From Pseudooceanicola spongiae (GTDB lineage: Bacteria > Pseudomonadota > Alphaproteobacteria > Rhodobacterales > Rhodobacteraceae): a stretch of 64,000 nucleotides of DNA. Shown here one piece after another: positions 52,956-61,299 of the stretch. The notes under the pieces are model-generated. The model was not told the origin of the DNA. It worked only from the letters and a program-made list of their open reading frames with translations, and ran no database searches. The stretch is from NCBI RefSeq assembly GCF_014899185.1, contig NZ_CP045201.1, positions 1,844,501 to 1,908,500 of the forward strand, given 5' to 3'. Positions within the stretch are counted from its first letter, which is position 1. Each line of letters begins with the position of its first letter. The position numbers and the translations under genes are program-made.

Positions 52956-52979
52956 AGACCGCCAGCGATGTGGCGGTCT
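52956..52979 (-). terminator. Terminator of hemP
   Basis: A 9-bp perfect stem, AGACCGCCA/TGGCGGTCT, with a 6-base loop. The minus-strand read continues TTTATTG. Confidence 0.8.
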
Positions 52980-53027
52980 GGATCTCTCAACGGCTCAGAC
53001 GGGACAAGACGACCGAAAGACCTGCGC

Positions 53028-53189
53028 TTATTTGGTCAGGATCAGCTTGCCCGCACGGGTGATGCGAAGCGTATAGACCTGATCGTTCAGCACGATCTGC
53101 GCCGTGGTCCCGCCACCGGTCAGCTCGTTGGCATCGTGTTGCGGAATCGTCGGCAGGGCCACCCGGCCGTCAGTTTTCTCGGACATCAT
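53028..53189 (-). CDS. hemP: Hemin uptake protein HemP
   Basis: 53 aa. HemP is a small protein often found with hemin-uptake genes under iron control. It ends QVYTLRITRAGKLILTK, the conserved HemP signature; the N-terminal half is poorly conserved. I chose the ATG at 53189 (53186 also possible) because AAGGA lies 8 bases upstream and the frame before it lacks HemP features. It is monocistronic, with an iron-box-like palindrome about 245 bases upstream. Confidence 0.87.
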   Translation of the reverse strand: MMSEKTDGRVALPTIPQHDANELTGGGTTAQIVLNDQVYTLRITRAGKLILTK

Positions 53190-53433
53190 CGCATCGTTTC
53201 CTTCTCGTCCCCCGGCGCGCATCACCGCGCGCTGCGCAACCTGCTGTCCGTCACAGCCCGGCACCTCCCCGCCTGCGCTACGGCAGGGACAGATCGATTC
53301 GCCCGGCATGGCAGGAAACACCGCGTGTTTCGGAGGCATCCTTGTTGCATTCAAAATCAGAACCACCCCCTGAGTGTGAGGCGCGGTGGTGTTACCCGAT
53401 AAAAGTTGACTTATACGATCAGGATTGTCAATC

Positions 53434-53448
53434 CGACTAAATTAGTCA
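53434..53448. promoter_or_regulatory. Iron-box-like palindrome in the hemP-phnM region
   Basis: The perfect 13-bp palindrome GACTAAATTAGTC (53435-53447) lies within CGACTAAATTAGTCA; read on the minus strand it is TGACTAATTTAGTCG, i.e. TGA-N9-TCG. TTGAC...GTCAA half-sites lie nearby (53406-53431). It likely controls hemP; the rest of 53190-53568 shows no other gene. Confidence 0.6.
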
Positions 53449-53568
53449 GTTACTCTTTCCAAGCGAAAACAGCGCACAACCTCACGTCCAGCCCTGCACC
53501 CGACCCGCCGTCTTGCCCCGGCATCCCTGCGCGCCTATCGTGGCGGCGACCTGACCGGATGACGCCCC

Positions 53569-54810
53569 ATGCACAGCCAGACCGACCGCCCCGCCCCCGC
53601 CCTGCTGATCGAGGGGGCGCAGGTCATCCTGCCCGACCGGATGCAGCACTGTTCGGTGCGCCTTGAGGACGGCGTCATCACCGGCCTCGACGTCCCGCGC
53701 GACGGAGCACAGCTGATCGACGCCCGTGGCCTGATCCTCGCCCCCGCCATGATCGACATCCACGGAGATGCGTTCGAGCGGCAGCTGATGCCCCGGCCCG
53801 ACGTCTTCTTCCCCCTCGATCTCGCGCTGCTGGAAAGCGATCGCCAGCTCGCGGGCAACGGCATCGCCACCGCCTATCACGCCCTCACCCTGTCATGGGA
53901 GCCGGGCCTGCGCTCGGTCGAACGTGGCGAACAGGTGCTAGACCAACTCACCGCCCTCGCCCCGCGCCTGCGCATCGACAACCGCCTGCAATTGCGGTGG
54001 GAGACGTTCTGCTTTGAGGCCCGGCCCCTGATCGCGCGTGCCCTCACCAGCGCCCAGGTGCCCGCGCTGGCCTTCAACGATCATACCTCCATGGCCGTGC
54101 TGCACCCCGACACCCCGCTGCAGAGCCGCCCCTTCGACCACGATCCGGGCTTTCCGGTGACCGATATGACCAGCGCCGCCTTTGCGCAAAAGATGAGTGC
54201 GCGCGCCCTGCGCTCGGGTCTGTCGCGCGAAGACTATGTGCAGCTGATCACCCGGATCTGGCAGCGCCGCCCCGAGGTCCCCGCCGCGATTGACACCATG
54301 GCGCAGCTTGGCCGCGCCGCCGGGGCCCCGATGCTGTCGCATGACGACACGCAGCTGAAGACGCGACAGTTCTACCGAGACCGAGGTGCCCGGATCAGCG
54401 AATTCCCGATGCGGGTCGAGGTGGCGCAGGCCGCGCGCGACGCCGGAGATTTCATCGTCTTCGGCGCCCCCAACGTGGTGCGCGGCACCAGCCATATCGG
54501 CTCTCCCTCGGCAGCGGCGATGGTGCAGCAGGGCCTCTGCGATATCCTCGCCTCGGATTATTTCTATCCCGCGATGCTGGCCGCTGTGGCCCGGTTGCGC
54601 GCCGATGCCGTTGCCCCCCTGCCCGCGCTCTGGCAGCTGGTCTCGCAGTCCCCCGCCCGTGCCCTCGGCCTGCAGGATCGTGGCCGGATCGAGGCCGGAG
54701 CCCGCGCCGATATCGTGCTTCTCGACTGGCCCGAAGGCGCCAGCCCCGCGCCGCTTCTGACGCTGTCTGCGGGCCGGATCGCCCACGCCGGGCGCAGCTT
54801 CGGGGTCTGA
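53569..54810 (+). CDS. phnM: PhnM-like alpha-D-ribose 1-methylphosphonate 5-triphosphate diphosphatase family protein
   Basis: 413-aa amidohydrolase. In C-P lyase pathways PhnM removes diphosphate from ribose-1-methylphosphonate 5-triphosphate. Conserved parts: metal-site DIHGDAFERQLMPRP (residues about 64-78; E. coli PhnM has HTDN here), SHDDTQLKTRQ, EFPMRVEVA, GAPNVVRGTSHIG and ILASDYFYPA. It is alone: no phnGHIJKL in the window. The next genes form a PotDABC-like transporter. So it could serve a C-P lyase encoded elsewhere, or another pathway using this subfamily. No clear ribosome-binding site; the ATG at 53569 is the first in frame. Confidence 0.85.
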   Translation: MHSQTDRPAPALLIEGAQVILPDRMQHCSVRLEDGVITGLDVPRDGAQLIDARGLILAPAMIDIHGDAFERQLMPRPDVFFPLDLALLESDRQLAGNGIATAYHALTLSWEPGLRSVERGEQVLDQLTALAPRLRIDNRLQLRWETFCFEARPLIARALTSAQVPALAFNDHTSMAVLHPDTPLQSRPFDHDPGFPVTDMTSAAFAQKMSARALRSGLSREDYVQLITRIWQRRPEVPAAIDTMAQLGRAAGAPMLSHDDTQLKTRQFYRDRGARISEFPMRVEVAQAARDAGDFIVFGAPNVVRGTSHIGSPSAAAMVQQGLCDILASDYFYPAMLAAVARLRADAVAPLPALWQLVSQSPARALGLQDRGRIEAGARADIVLLDWPEGASPAPLLTLSAGRIAHAGRSFGV

Positions 54811-55148
54811 CGACCCCGCGCCCAGACAGGCCAGCGACGCCCTGACGCAAAACAACCCGAACGGTAGCCGCACCCCCCTTGGCCAGCCGCTGCTTTCGGG
54901 CACTTTACCTGTCCGCGCATGGCGTTCAGCAAAAAAACACTTGGCGCTCTGGTTGAATGACGCAAGTATCACTCCTGCCGACACAGGCCCAATGCGCGAT
55001 CCCAGATCGTCCGCAAACGGCACTTTCACAGGGCTGATATCGAAACGTCATCAAAAGGAGTCACTGCGCCTTTATGCGATCACGGTCCACTGCGGGCCGC
55101 AGGATCTGGCTGCGAAAGCGCAGGGCTTCATAAAACAGGGGGATCAAA
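54811..55148. other. Intergenic region between phnM and the transporter binding protein, no gene seen
   Basis: 338 bases with the promoter for the transporter operon somewhere inside. No convincing ORF or strong hairpin seen; a run of seven A at 54941-54947 lies next to a likely promoter region. Confidence 0.4.
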
Positions 55149-56270
55149 ATGACTTTCACTCGCCGCTCCGCACTCAAGATGACCGCAGGGGCCGTCGCGG
55201 CACCTGTTATTTTGCGCGCCCATGACGCGCTGGCCTCCTCCGGCAGCATCAAGGTGCTGGCCTGGCAGGATTACATCCAGCCCAATATCGCCGAGAAATT
55301 CGAAGCCGAGACCGGCATCAAGCTTGAGCTGACCACCTTCGGCTCCAACGACGAGGCCGAGTCGACCGTGCGCGCCAATGGCGGCAAGGGCTTCGACGTG
55401 GTCTTCCCCTCGATCACCAACGTCGCCGGTTACTATGATGACGCGGGCGAGTGCTATTTCGCGCCGATCCCCGACGCGGTGAACGTCGATGCCGTGATCC
55501 CCGCCTTCGTGCGCGACAGCGCCGGGCTGGGCGGCGTGCAGAACGGCGAACAGGTGGTGCTGCCCTTCGACTGGGGCACCGAAGGCATCACACTGAACCG
55601 TGCCGCGCTGGATATCTCGGACGCCGACCTGTCCTATGGCGATCTGTTCGGCCCGACCACCGTGGGCAAGGCCGCCTTCCGGCAGAAATCGGCGCTGATC
55701 GGTGTCGGCCTCTATCTGAACGCCACGGGCGAGGTCGAGTCCAACCGCATGCTCGACGTCTATAAATCCGAAGAAGACGCCCGCCGCGTCTTTGGCGAGA
55801 TCGTCAAGTGGATGATCGCCCGGAAAGATCATTTCGGTGCCTTCTGGAACAATGCGACTGAGGCGACCGCCGCCTTCAAGGACGCGGGCTGCGTCATCGG
55901 CCAGACCTGGGATACCACGGGGCTGCTGCTGAACCGCGAAAACCCCGACTATGTCTACCGCGCGCCCAAAGAGGGCATCATCACCTGGCTCGACAGCTTC
56001 GGCATCCTGCGTGGCGCGGCGAACCCCGAACAGGCCGTCGCCTTCATGAACTTCATGCTGACCCCCGAGGTTGGCGGCATGTTCGCCAACAACACCGGCT
56101 ACAACTCGGCGGTGCAGGGCGCGGCGGAATTTGCCTCGGAGGAGTTCAAGACCCAGTTCAACGAGGTCTATACCGCCGAGGTGCTGAGCAACATGTGGTG
56201 GTGGCAGTCCGACACCCCCTTCTATGCGCCCGTCGTCAACGAGATGGTCGAGATCGTCACCAACGCCTGA
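55149..56270 (+). CDS. ABC transporter substrate-binding protein, PotD-like, Tat-type signal
   Basis: 373 aa. The signal FTRRSALKMTAGAVAAPVILRA carries a twin-arginine. The mature domain begins IKVLAWQDYIQPNIAEKFEAETGIKL, the type 2 polyamine-binding-protein pattern, with TDWGTEGIT-like (FDWGTEGITL) and QTWDTTGLLL segments and GFDVVFPSITN. Likely ligand: polyamine, phosphonate or similar small cation; not determinable. A strong terminator follows at 56283, so this binding protein may be made in excess over the rest. Confidence 0.88.
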   Translation: MTFTRRSALKMTAGAVAAPVILRAHDALASSGSIKVLAWQDYIQPNIAEKFEAETGIKLELTTFGSNDEAESTVRANGGKGFDVVFPSITNVAGYYDDAGECYFAPIPDAVNVDAVIPAFVRDSAGLGGVQNGEQVVLPFDWGTEGITLNRAALDISDADLSYGDLFGPTTVGKAAFRQKSALIGVGLYLNATGEVESNRMLDVYKSEEDARRVFGEIVKWMIARKDHFGAFWNNATEATAAFKDAGCVIGQTWDTTGLLLNRENPDYVYRAPKEGIITWLDSFGILRGAANPEQAVAFMNFMLTPEVGGMFANNTGYNSAVQGAAEFASEEFKTQFNEVYTAEVLSNMWWWQSDTPFYAPVVNEMVEIVTNA

Positions 56271-56282
56271 GGGCGGTTTTTG

Positions 56283-56312
56283 GGCGCGCCTCTTGTCGGG
56301 GCGCGCCTTTTT
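56283..56312 (+). terminator. Terminator after the PotD-like gene
   Basis: An 8-bp stem GGCGCGCC with GGCGCGCC (self-complementary arms), a 9-base loop and TTTTT after. Confidence 0.8.
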
Positions 56313-56333
56313 GCGAGGGGTGCGCGGTCTTCG

Positions 56334-56376
56334 GGCTGCGGATGCCTCCGGCGGGAATATTTTAGCAAGAAGAAGG
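56334..56376 (-). repeat. Dispersed intergenic repeat (short reverse copy)
   Basis: GGATGCCTCCGGCGGGAATATTTTAGCAAGAAGAAGG; the inverse of the CTTCTTCTTGCT...AATATTCC element. It lies between the PotD-like and ATPase genes. Confidence 0.6.
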
Positions 56377-56425
56377 CCTGAGGGCGCACGCGATGTGGCC
56401 GGCGGGGTCTGGACCGGTGAGGGTG

Positions 56426-57541
56426 ATGAGCGATCTGGAGATGCGCGGACAGGATGTGCGGCTTGAGGGCATGTCGATCACCTATCCCAACGGGTTTACC
56501 GCCGTGCAGCCGACCGATCTGCATGTGCGCGCGGGGGAGTTCTTCTCCATCCTCGGGCCCTCGGGCTGTGGCAAGACGACCATCCTGCGCGCCGTGTCGG
56601 GCTTTGTCGAGCCGAGTGCGGGGCGGGTGCTGATCGGCGGCGTCGATCAGAGCGGGATCGGCCCGAACATCCGCCCCACGGCGCTGATCTTTCAGAACCT
56701 GGCATTGTTTCCGCTGATGCCGGTCTGGGAGAACGTGGCCTTCGGGCTGGAAGCGCGCGGCATGAGCAAACGCAAGCGGCGCGAGCGGGCGCAGCAGTTG
56801 CTGGATCTGGTGGCGCTTGGCGATCAGTGCGACAAGCTGCCCTCGGAGCTGTCGGGCGGGCAGCGTCAGCGGGTCGCCATCGCCAGGGCGCTGGCGGTGG
56901 AGCCTGCGGTGCTGTTGCTGGATGAGCCGCTCTCGGCGCTGGATTTGAAGCTGCGCCAGCACATGCGCGCCGAGCTGCGCGAGATCCAGAAGAAGACCGG
57001 CGTCACCTTCATCTATATCACCCATGATCAGGGCGAGGCGCTGACCATGTCGGACCGCATTGCCGTGATGAACGCGGGCGTGGTCGAGCAGATCGGCACC
57101 GGGGACGAGATCTATTCGCGTCCCGTTTCGGCTTTTGCTGCGTCCTTCGTGGGCGAGGTCAATGCCTTTCATGGGCGCATCGCGGCGGTTGAGGCGGGGA
57201 TGGCGCGCATCGACACGGCTGCCGGCTCTCTGCTCGGGCGCAATCCCGGTGGGCTGGGCGTCGGCGCGCCTGCGATCCTGTTCGTGCGGCCTGAGTTGAT
57301 GGCCTTTGGCGACCATGCGAATGCCTTCAGCGCGGCCCTTGTGCGGCGCGATCTGGAGGGGGCGTTCATCAACTACGCTTTTCGGACGGCGGATGGTCAG
57401 TCGTTGACGCTGCACCAGACCAACCACGGCAGCCCGGCCCCGGTCAGCGACACGGCCCGCATCGGCTTTGCCCCCGAGGCGGGTATCATTCTGCCCGAGG
57501 GGCCGATGGCGCGCACCGGGCAAGAGCTGGCGGTGCAATGA
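56426..57541 (+). CDS. potA: ABC transporter ATP-binding protein, PotA-like
   Basis: 371 aa. Walker A GPSGCGKT, Q-loop ALIFQNLALFPLMPVWENVAFG, signature LSGGQRQRVAIARAL, Walker B VLLLDEP, switch ITHDQGEALTM, then a C-terminal TOBE-like domain (from about residue 275). Start at 56426 with GTGAGG close by; an in-frame start at 56393 lies just downstream of the repeat and has no such site. It couples to the first permease (ATGA overlap at 57538-57541). Confidence 0.92.
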   Translation: MSDLEMRGQDVRLEGMSITYPNGFTAVQPTDLHVRAGEFFSILGPSGCGKTTILRAVSGFVEPSAGRVLIGGVDQSGIGPNIRPTALIFQNLALFPLMPVWENVAFGLEARGMSKRKRRERAQQLLDLVALGDQCDKLPSELSGGQRQRVAIARALAVEPAVLLLDEPLSALDLKLRQHMRAELREIQKKTGVTFIYITHDQGEALTMSDRIAVMNAGVVEQIGTGDEIYSRPVSAFAASFVGEVNAFHGRIAAVEAGMARIDTAAGSLLGRNPGGLGVGAPAILFVRPELMAFGDHANAFSAALVRRDLEGAFINYAFRTADGQSLTLHQTNHGSPAPVSDTARIGFAPEAGIILPEGPMARTGQELAVQ

Positions 57542-58911
57542 AAAGCCTGCTGCGCGGATATGGCGTTGGCCTGACGGCGCTGTTCTTTGCCTCGGCTCTG
57601 GTCTGGGGGCTGGTGCTGATCATCCTGCCGCAGCTGACGATGCTGGAAAGCGCCGTCACCCCGCCGAAACGCGCGCTCGATTCCTCGATCGCGACGCAGA
57701 TGTCACGGGATGCGCGCAGCTGCGCCTCTCTTCTGGCGATCGAGGGGGCCAGAACGGCTGACACGGCCGACGGCGGCATGGCGGTGCCGAGCATCGGGAG
57801 CATGGCCCTGCCTGCGATCGGCACCGCGCCCAGCGCCGCTGCGCCTGTGCGCCGCTATATCCTGCAATGTGATCGCTCCAACACCCACTGGCGGCTGCTG
57901 CGCGACAGCGACGCCGAGGCCGCCTATCTCGACACGACCTACGGGATCGAGACGCTCAGCGTCGACGAGAGCGCCCCACTGCCCGATCAGATCGCCATGG
58001 CCGAACGGATCAGCGCCCGGACCCAGCGCCTCGGCGCTGAGCTGATCGCGCAGGAGGCCCAGGCCTTTCCCTATACCCTGGACAACTTCCGCACCCTCGC
58101 CGCGCCGCGCCTGATCCCGGCGACACCCGAGCAACAGAGCCTTGAGGATGCCCGCCTGTCGAACCGCCTGCTGGGCGTGATCGGCCTGCGATTTCAGCGC
58201 GATGGCCATACCTATGAACGCCTCGGCCTCGTGACGCTGGCCCGCACGCTGAGCTTCGCACTGATGGCCACGGCGCTGGCGCTGCTGCTGTGTTATCCCA
58301 TCGCCTACAAGGTCGCGCTGGCCACCGCGCCGGATCGCGCGGTCTGGCTGTTCCTCGGCCTCGTCATCCCTTACGCGATTGTCGAGCTGATGCGGATCTA
58401 CGCCTGGACCACGATCATCGACAATCAGGGGCTGATCAACGGGCTGCTGACCTGGGCGCATGTGATCTCCGAGCCGATCCAGTTCAATCGCTTTCCCGGG
58501 ACGGTCTTCGTGGTGATCGTCTATACCTATGTGCTGTTCATGGTCTTCCCGATCTACAACGTCATGACGACGCTCGACCGCAACCAGATCGAGGCGGCGC
58601 GCGATCTTGGTGCTGCGAGCTGGCGGGTGCACTGGCGGGTGATCATGCCGCACGCCAAGCCCGGCATCGCCGTCGGCTGCATCGCCACCTTCATGCTGAG
58701 CGCGGGGGCGTTTTCTGTGCCCCGGATCATTTCGCGCGGGCTGCAGGCAGAATGGTTCAGCCAGACGATCTACAACAAGTTCTTCGAGAGCGCGAATTCC
58801 AACGTCGGCGCCGCCTATTCCTTTGGCTACACGCTGATCTGCTTCGGGCTGGTGGCACTGTTCATGTGGTTGATGCGCACCCGCCTGAAAGACTTCGCGA
58901 GGGTGCAATGA
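57538..58911 (+). CDS. ABC transporter permease PotB-like, with a large periplasmic insertion
   Basis: 457 aa, well over the usual 280-310 of PotB. The first span (ALFFASALVWGLVLIILPQLTML, residues about 14-36) is followed by about 195 hydrophilic residues (38-232) before the permease core. The core has YPIAYKVALATAPDRAVW, the EAA-type loop NQIEAARDLGAASWRVHWRVIMPHAKPGI and five further spans. An inserted periplasmic domain between spans 1 and 2 recalls the extra periplasmic domain of MalF. ATG overlaps the ATPase stop by 4 bases. Confidence 0.9.
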   Translation: MKSLLRGYGVGLTALFFASALVWGLVLIILPQLTMLESAVTPPKRALDSSIATQMSRDARSCASLLAIEGARTADTADGGMAVPSIGSMALPAIGTAPSAAAPVRRYILQCDRSNTHWRLLRDSDAEAAYLDTTYGIETLSVDESAPLPDQIAMAERISARTQRLGAELIAQEAQAFPYTLDNFRTLAAPRLIPATPEQQSLEDARLSNRLLGVIGLRFQRDGHTYERLGLVTLARTLSFALMATALALLLCYPIAYKVALATAPDRAVWLFLGLVIPYAIVELMRIYAWTTIIDNQGLINGLLTWAHVISEPIQFNRFPGTVFVVIVYTYVLFMVFPIYNVMTTLDRNQIEAARDLGAASWRVHWRVIMPHAKPGIAVGCIATFMLSAGAFSVPRIISRGLQAEWFSQTIYNKFFESANSNVGAAYSFGYTLICFGLVALFMWLMRTRLKDFARVQ

Positions 58912-59020
58912 GAGCCTCAGCCCAAGCCGCGTGCGCCTCGACCCGCAAGGGGCGCTCGGCCCCCGCCACATCCCGCGCTGCGGTCTGTGCACCGCGCCTT
59001 GCACCCGGTGGAGCAAACCG

Positions 59021-59854
59021 ATGACGTCTCACCGCCTGCTCTCCACCTATACTTGGGCCTTCCTGATCTTCATGTTCGCGCCGCTCGTGCTGATGGTGCT
59101 GTCGTCGTTCAACGACGCCTCGCCGCCCACCGTCACCGAATGGCACGGGCTGACCGGCAAATGGTACGCCTTCTTCTGGATGTCGGACGACGCCCTGCGC
59201 GCCGATCCGGTGCTGCGCGCGCTGGATCGGGGCCGCCTTGTCGCCTGCATGGGCAACTCGCTGCGCGTCGCAGCTGTCGTGGTGCCGCTGTCGCTGCTGC
59301 TCGGCCTCGCCGGCGCGGTCCTGCTGACCCGCTGGCGCACCCGCGCCAATGGCGTCCTGTGGTGGGTGCTGCTGTCGCCCATGCTGGCGCCGGGCGTGGT
59401 GCTCGGCCTCTCGGCGCTGGTCTTCTGGGGCCGCCTCGGCGTCAATGCAGGCCTTGTCACCATCATCATGGCGCAGGTCACCTTCATCGCCGGCTACCCG
59501 ATGCTGATCCTGATGGCCCGCCTGCAACGCCAGCCCATCGAGCTTGAGGAAGCCGCCCTCGACCTCGGCGCGACGCCGTTGCATGTCTTTCGCCGCCTGA
59601 CCCTGCCCTACCTCGCACCAGCGCTGATCTCCGCTGGGGTCATCGCCCTGATGGCCAGCCTCGAGAATTACAACACCACCATGTTCGCCAAGGGCGGCGC
59701 CTGTACGCTGGCAACCGAAATCGGCGCCATGGGGCGCAACCCCAACGGCCACCCGCCAGTGATCAACGCCATCGGGACGGTGATCATCGCGGTGACGGTG
59801 CTGGCCGCCCTTGCCCATACCTTTCTGTTGTCGCGCGAAAAGAAAGCGTCATAA
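59021..59854 (+). CDS. ABC transporter permease, PotC-like
   Basis: 277 aa. Opening MTSHRLLSTYTWAFLIFMFAPLVLMVLSSFND, the PotC pattern. The EAA loop is PIELEEAALDLGATPLHVFRRLTLPYLAPALIS. The start at 59021 has GGAG 7 bases upstream; the frame is open to 58931, but that part is cysteine/arginine-rich, non-membrane. A 109-base gap separates it from the first permease gene. The extracytoplasmic loop after span 1 is also longish (about 50 residues). Confidence 0.92.
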   Translation: MTSHRLLSTYTWAFLIFMFAPLVLMVLSSFNDASPPTVTEWHGLTGKWYAFFWMSDDALRADPVLRALDRGRLVACMGNSLRVAAVVVPLSLLLGLAGAVLLTRWRTRANGVLWWVLLSPMLAPGVVLGLSALVFWGRLGVNAGLVTIIMAQVTFIAGYPMLILMARLQRQPIELEEAALDLGATPLHVFRRLTLPYLAPALISAGVIALMASLENYNTTMFAKGGACTLATEIGAMGRNPNGHPPVINAIGTVIIAVTVLAALAHTFLLSREKKAS

Positions 59855-59861
59855 AGACCCC

Positions 59862-60569
59862 ATGACGCACCCCCAGATCATCGCCCGCTGCCATCCCGCG
59901 CTTGAGGCGCTGCTGCCCAAACCGACAGCCGCCCGCGCCGCCCTGCCCGACTGGCTGCGCGCCATGCCGTCCGAGGCTCCGGCCGAAACACTAAACGGCG
60001 ACCCGGTGCGCACCCTGAAACACTGCCCGCCCTTCCTCGACGCGCTCTCGCTCGGCATACTGATCCCACTCGCCACCGACCTGCACTTCGACAAGGGCGC
60101 CGTCAGCTGGGACTGGGATCCACCCGCCCTGCCCGACACGCTGATCTCACGCTCGCCCATCGCCCTGCATCTCCCCGAACAGGCCACAGGTGCGCCCTAC
60201 CCGCTCGCCGTCAACTCGATCCTGAAGTTCCTCAACTTCTGGACGCTGGAGGCGCCCTCCGGCACGTCTCTGCTCTTCACCCACCCCCTGAACCGCGAGG
60301 AACTCCCCTTCCGCACCCTCTCAGGCGTCGTCGACTGCGACCTGTTCCGCGATGGCTACGTCCACTTCCCTGCGCTCTGGCTCGACCGCGACTTCACCGG
60401 GACCCTGCCCGCCGGGACCCCCATCGCCCAGGTCATCCCCCTGCCCCGCAGTGCCCCCCCCGAGCTCACCGTTACCACGATGACCGAAGCCCAGATCACC
60501 GCCAACCGCGCCCTGCAAACCGACCTCGCCACCACCCCCGGCACCTACCGCAAACGCTTCCGCCACTAG
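59862..60569 (+). CDS. Hypothetical protein, possibly DUF6065-like, 235 aa
   Basis: I do not recognise it firmly. The LKHCPPFLDALSLGILIPLATDLHF stretch and the later FLNFWTLEAPSGTSLLFTHPLNR and DGYVHFPALWLDRDF recall DUF6065-type proteins, a family of unknown function. It starts 8 bases after the PotC-like gene with a weak ribosome-binding site, so it probably shares its transcript. No signal peptide or spans. A link to the transport substrate is conceivable but untested. Confidence 0.65.
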   Translation: MTHPQIIARCHPALEALLPKPTAARAALPDWLRAMPSEAPAETLNGDPVRTLKHCPPFLDALSLGILIPLATDLHFDKGAVSWDWDPPALPDTLISRSPIALHLPEQATGAPYPLAVNSILKFLNFWTLEAPSGTSLLFTHPLNREELPFRTLSGVVDCDLFRDGYVHFPALWLDRDFTGTLPAGTPIAQVIPLPRSAPPELTVTTMTEAQITANRALQTDLATTPGTYRKRFRH

Positions 60570-60589
60570 CCGCACCCGGGCTCTCTCAT

Positions 60590-60643
60590 CTTGCCCTAAA
60601 TACTTCGGGGGAGGCGCCCGCGCCGGGGGCAGAGCCCCCTGCC
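60590..60643 (+). repeat. Dispersed intergenic repeat (before the TPR gene 3' end)
   Basis: CTTGCCCTAAATACTTCGGGGGAGGCGCCC, a stem (GGCGCCCGCGCC) and GGGGGCAGAGCCCCC. It lies between convergent genes and may end transcription from both sides. Confidence 0.75.
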
Positions 60644-60647
60644 GACC

Positions 60648-61199
60648 TCACAAATCCAACGACAACCGCCCCTTGGACGCCCGCGTCACAGCCCTCAGCG
60701 CCTCGGCCCGCTCAGGCCATCGCCACAGCGCCACCTGCAGCGCCGCCGCCTCAGGCAGTCGCAACTCCGCCGCCGCCCGGTAGAGCATGCCATCCACTTC
60801 GACGTCCCGCCCTTCTAGCGGCTGCAACACCTCGCGCACCTGCCCGAAGGCGCCAAGGCGCAATGCGATCCGGCCAAGATTGACCCGCGCATCGGCGTCC
60901 CCAGGCACCAACGCCACCGCCCGCGCAAAGGCCGCCCCGGCACCCGGCAAATCGCTTAGCTCAAGCGCCACACGCCCCAGCTCGAACCAGGCCTTCGCAT
61001 GGGACGCATCGCGCACCAGCGCCCGCCGCAGCCAGAGCCGCGCCGGCACCCACTTGCCCTGCTCCATCATGACGCGCCCCAGATTATACAGCACAGGCGC
61101 CTCTGCCTTGCCGCCCTTCGCGGCACGCATCAGCACCCGCTCTGCCAGCGGCCAGTCACCACGCGCCAGCGCGTCGCTCAGCGGATCGGTCTTTCCCAT
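60648..61199 (-). CDS. Tetratricopeptide-repeat protein
   Basis: 183 aa, almost all TPR helices. TPR-like units: APVLYNLGRVMMEQGKWVPARLWLRRAL, AKAWFELGRVALELSDLPGAGAAFARAV and ADARVNLGRIALRLGAFGQVREVLQPL (about residues 30-125). No signal peptide. It is probably a protein-protein scaffold; partner unknown. Divergent from the PHP gene with 100 bases between. Confidence 0.85.
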   Translation of the reverse strand: MGKTDPLSDALARGDWPLAERVLMRAAKGGKAEAPVLYNLGRVMMEQGKWVPARLWLRRALVRDASHAKAWFELGRVALELSDLPGAGAAFARAVALVPGDADARVNLGRIALRLGAFGQVREVLQPLEGRDVEVDGMLYRAAAELRLPEAAALQVALWRWPERAEALRAVTRASKGRLSLDL

Positions 61200-61299
61200 G
61201 GCAAAGTCTTGCTCTGCCCCCTTGCGAAGTTCAAGCCTGTCATGAAACCATCACCAAACGCGCCTACCCCGCAAAGACACCCCCCTGATCGGAGACCCC

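Noticed and set aside
58931..59020. N-terminal extension of the PotC-like gene
   Set aside because: Basic and Cys-rich, without spans; the ATG at 59021 has GGAG at the right distance.
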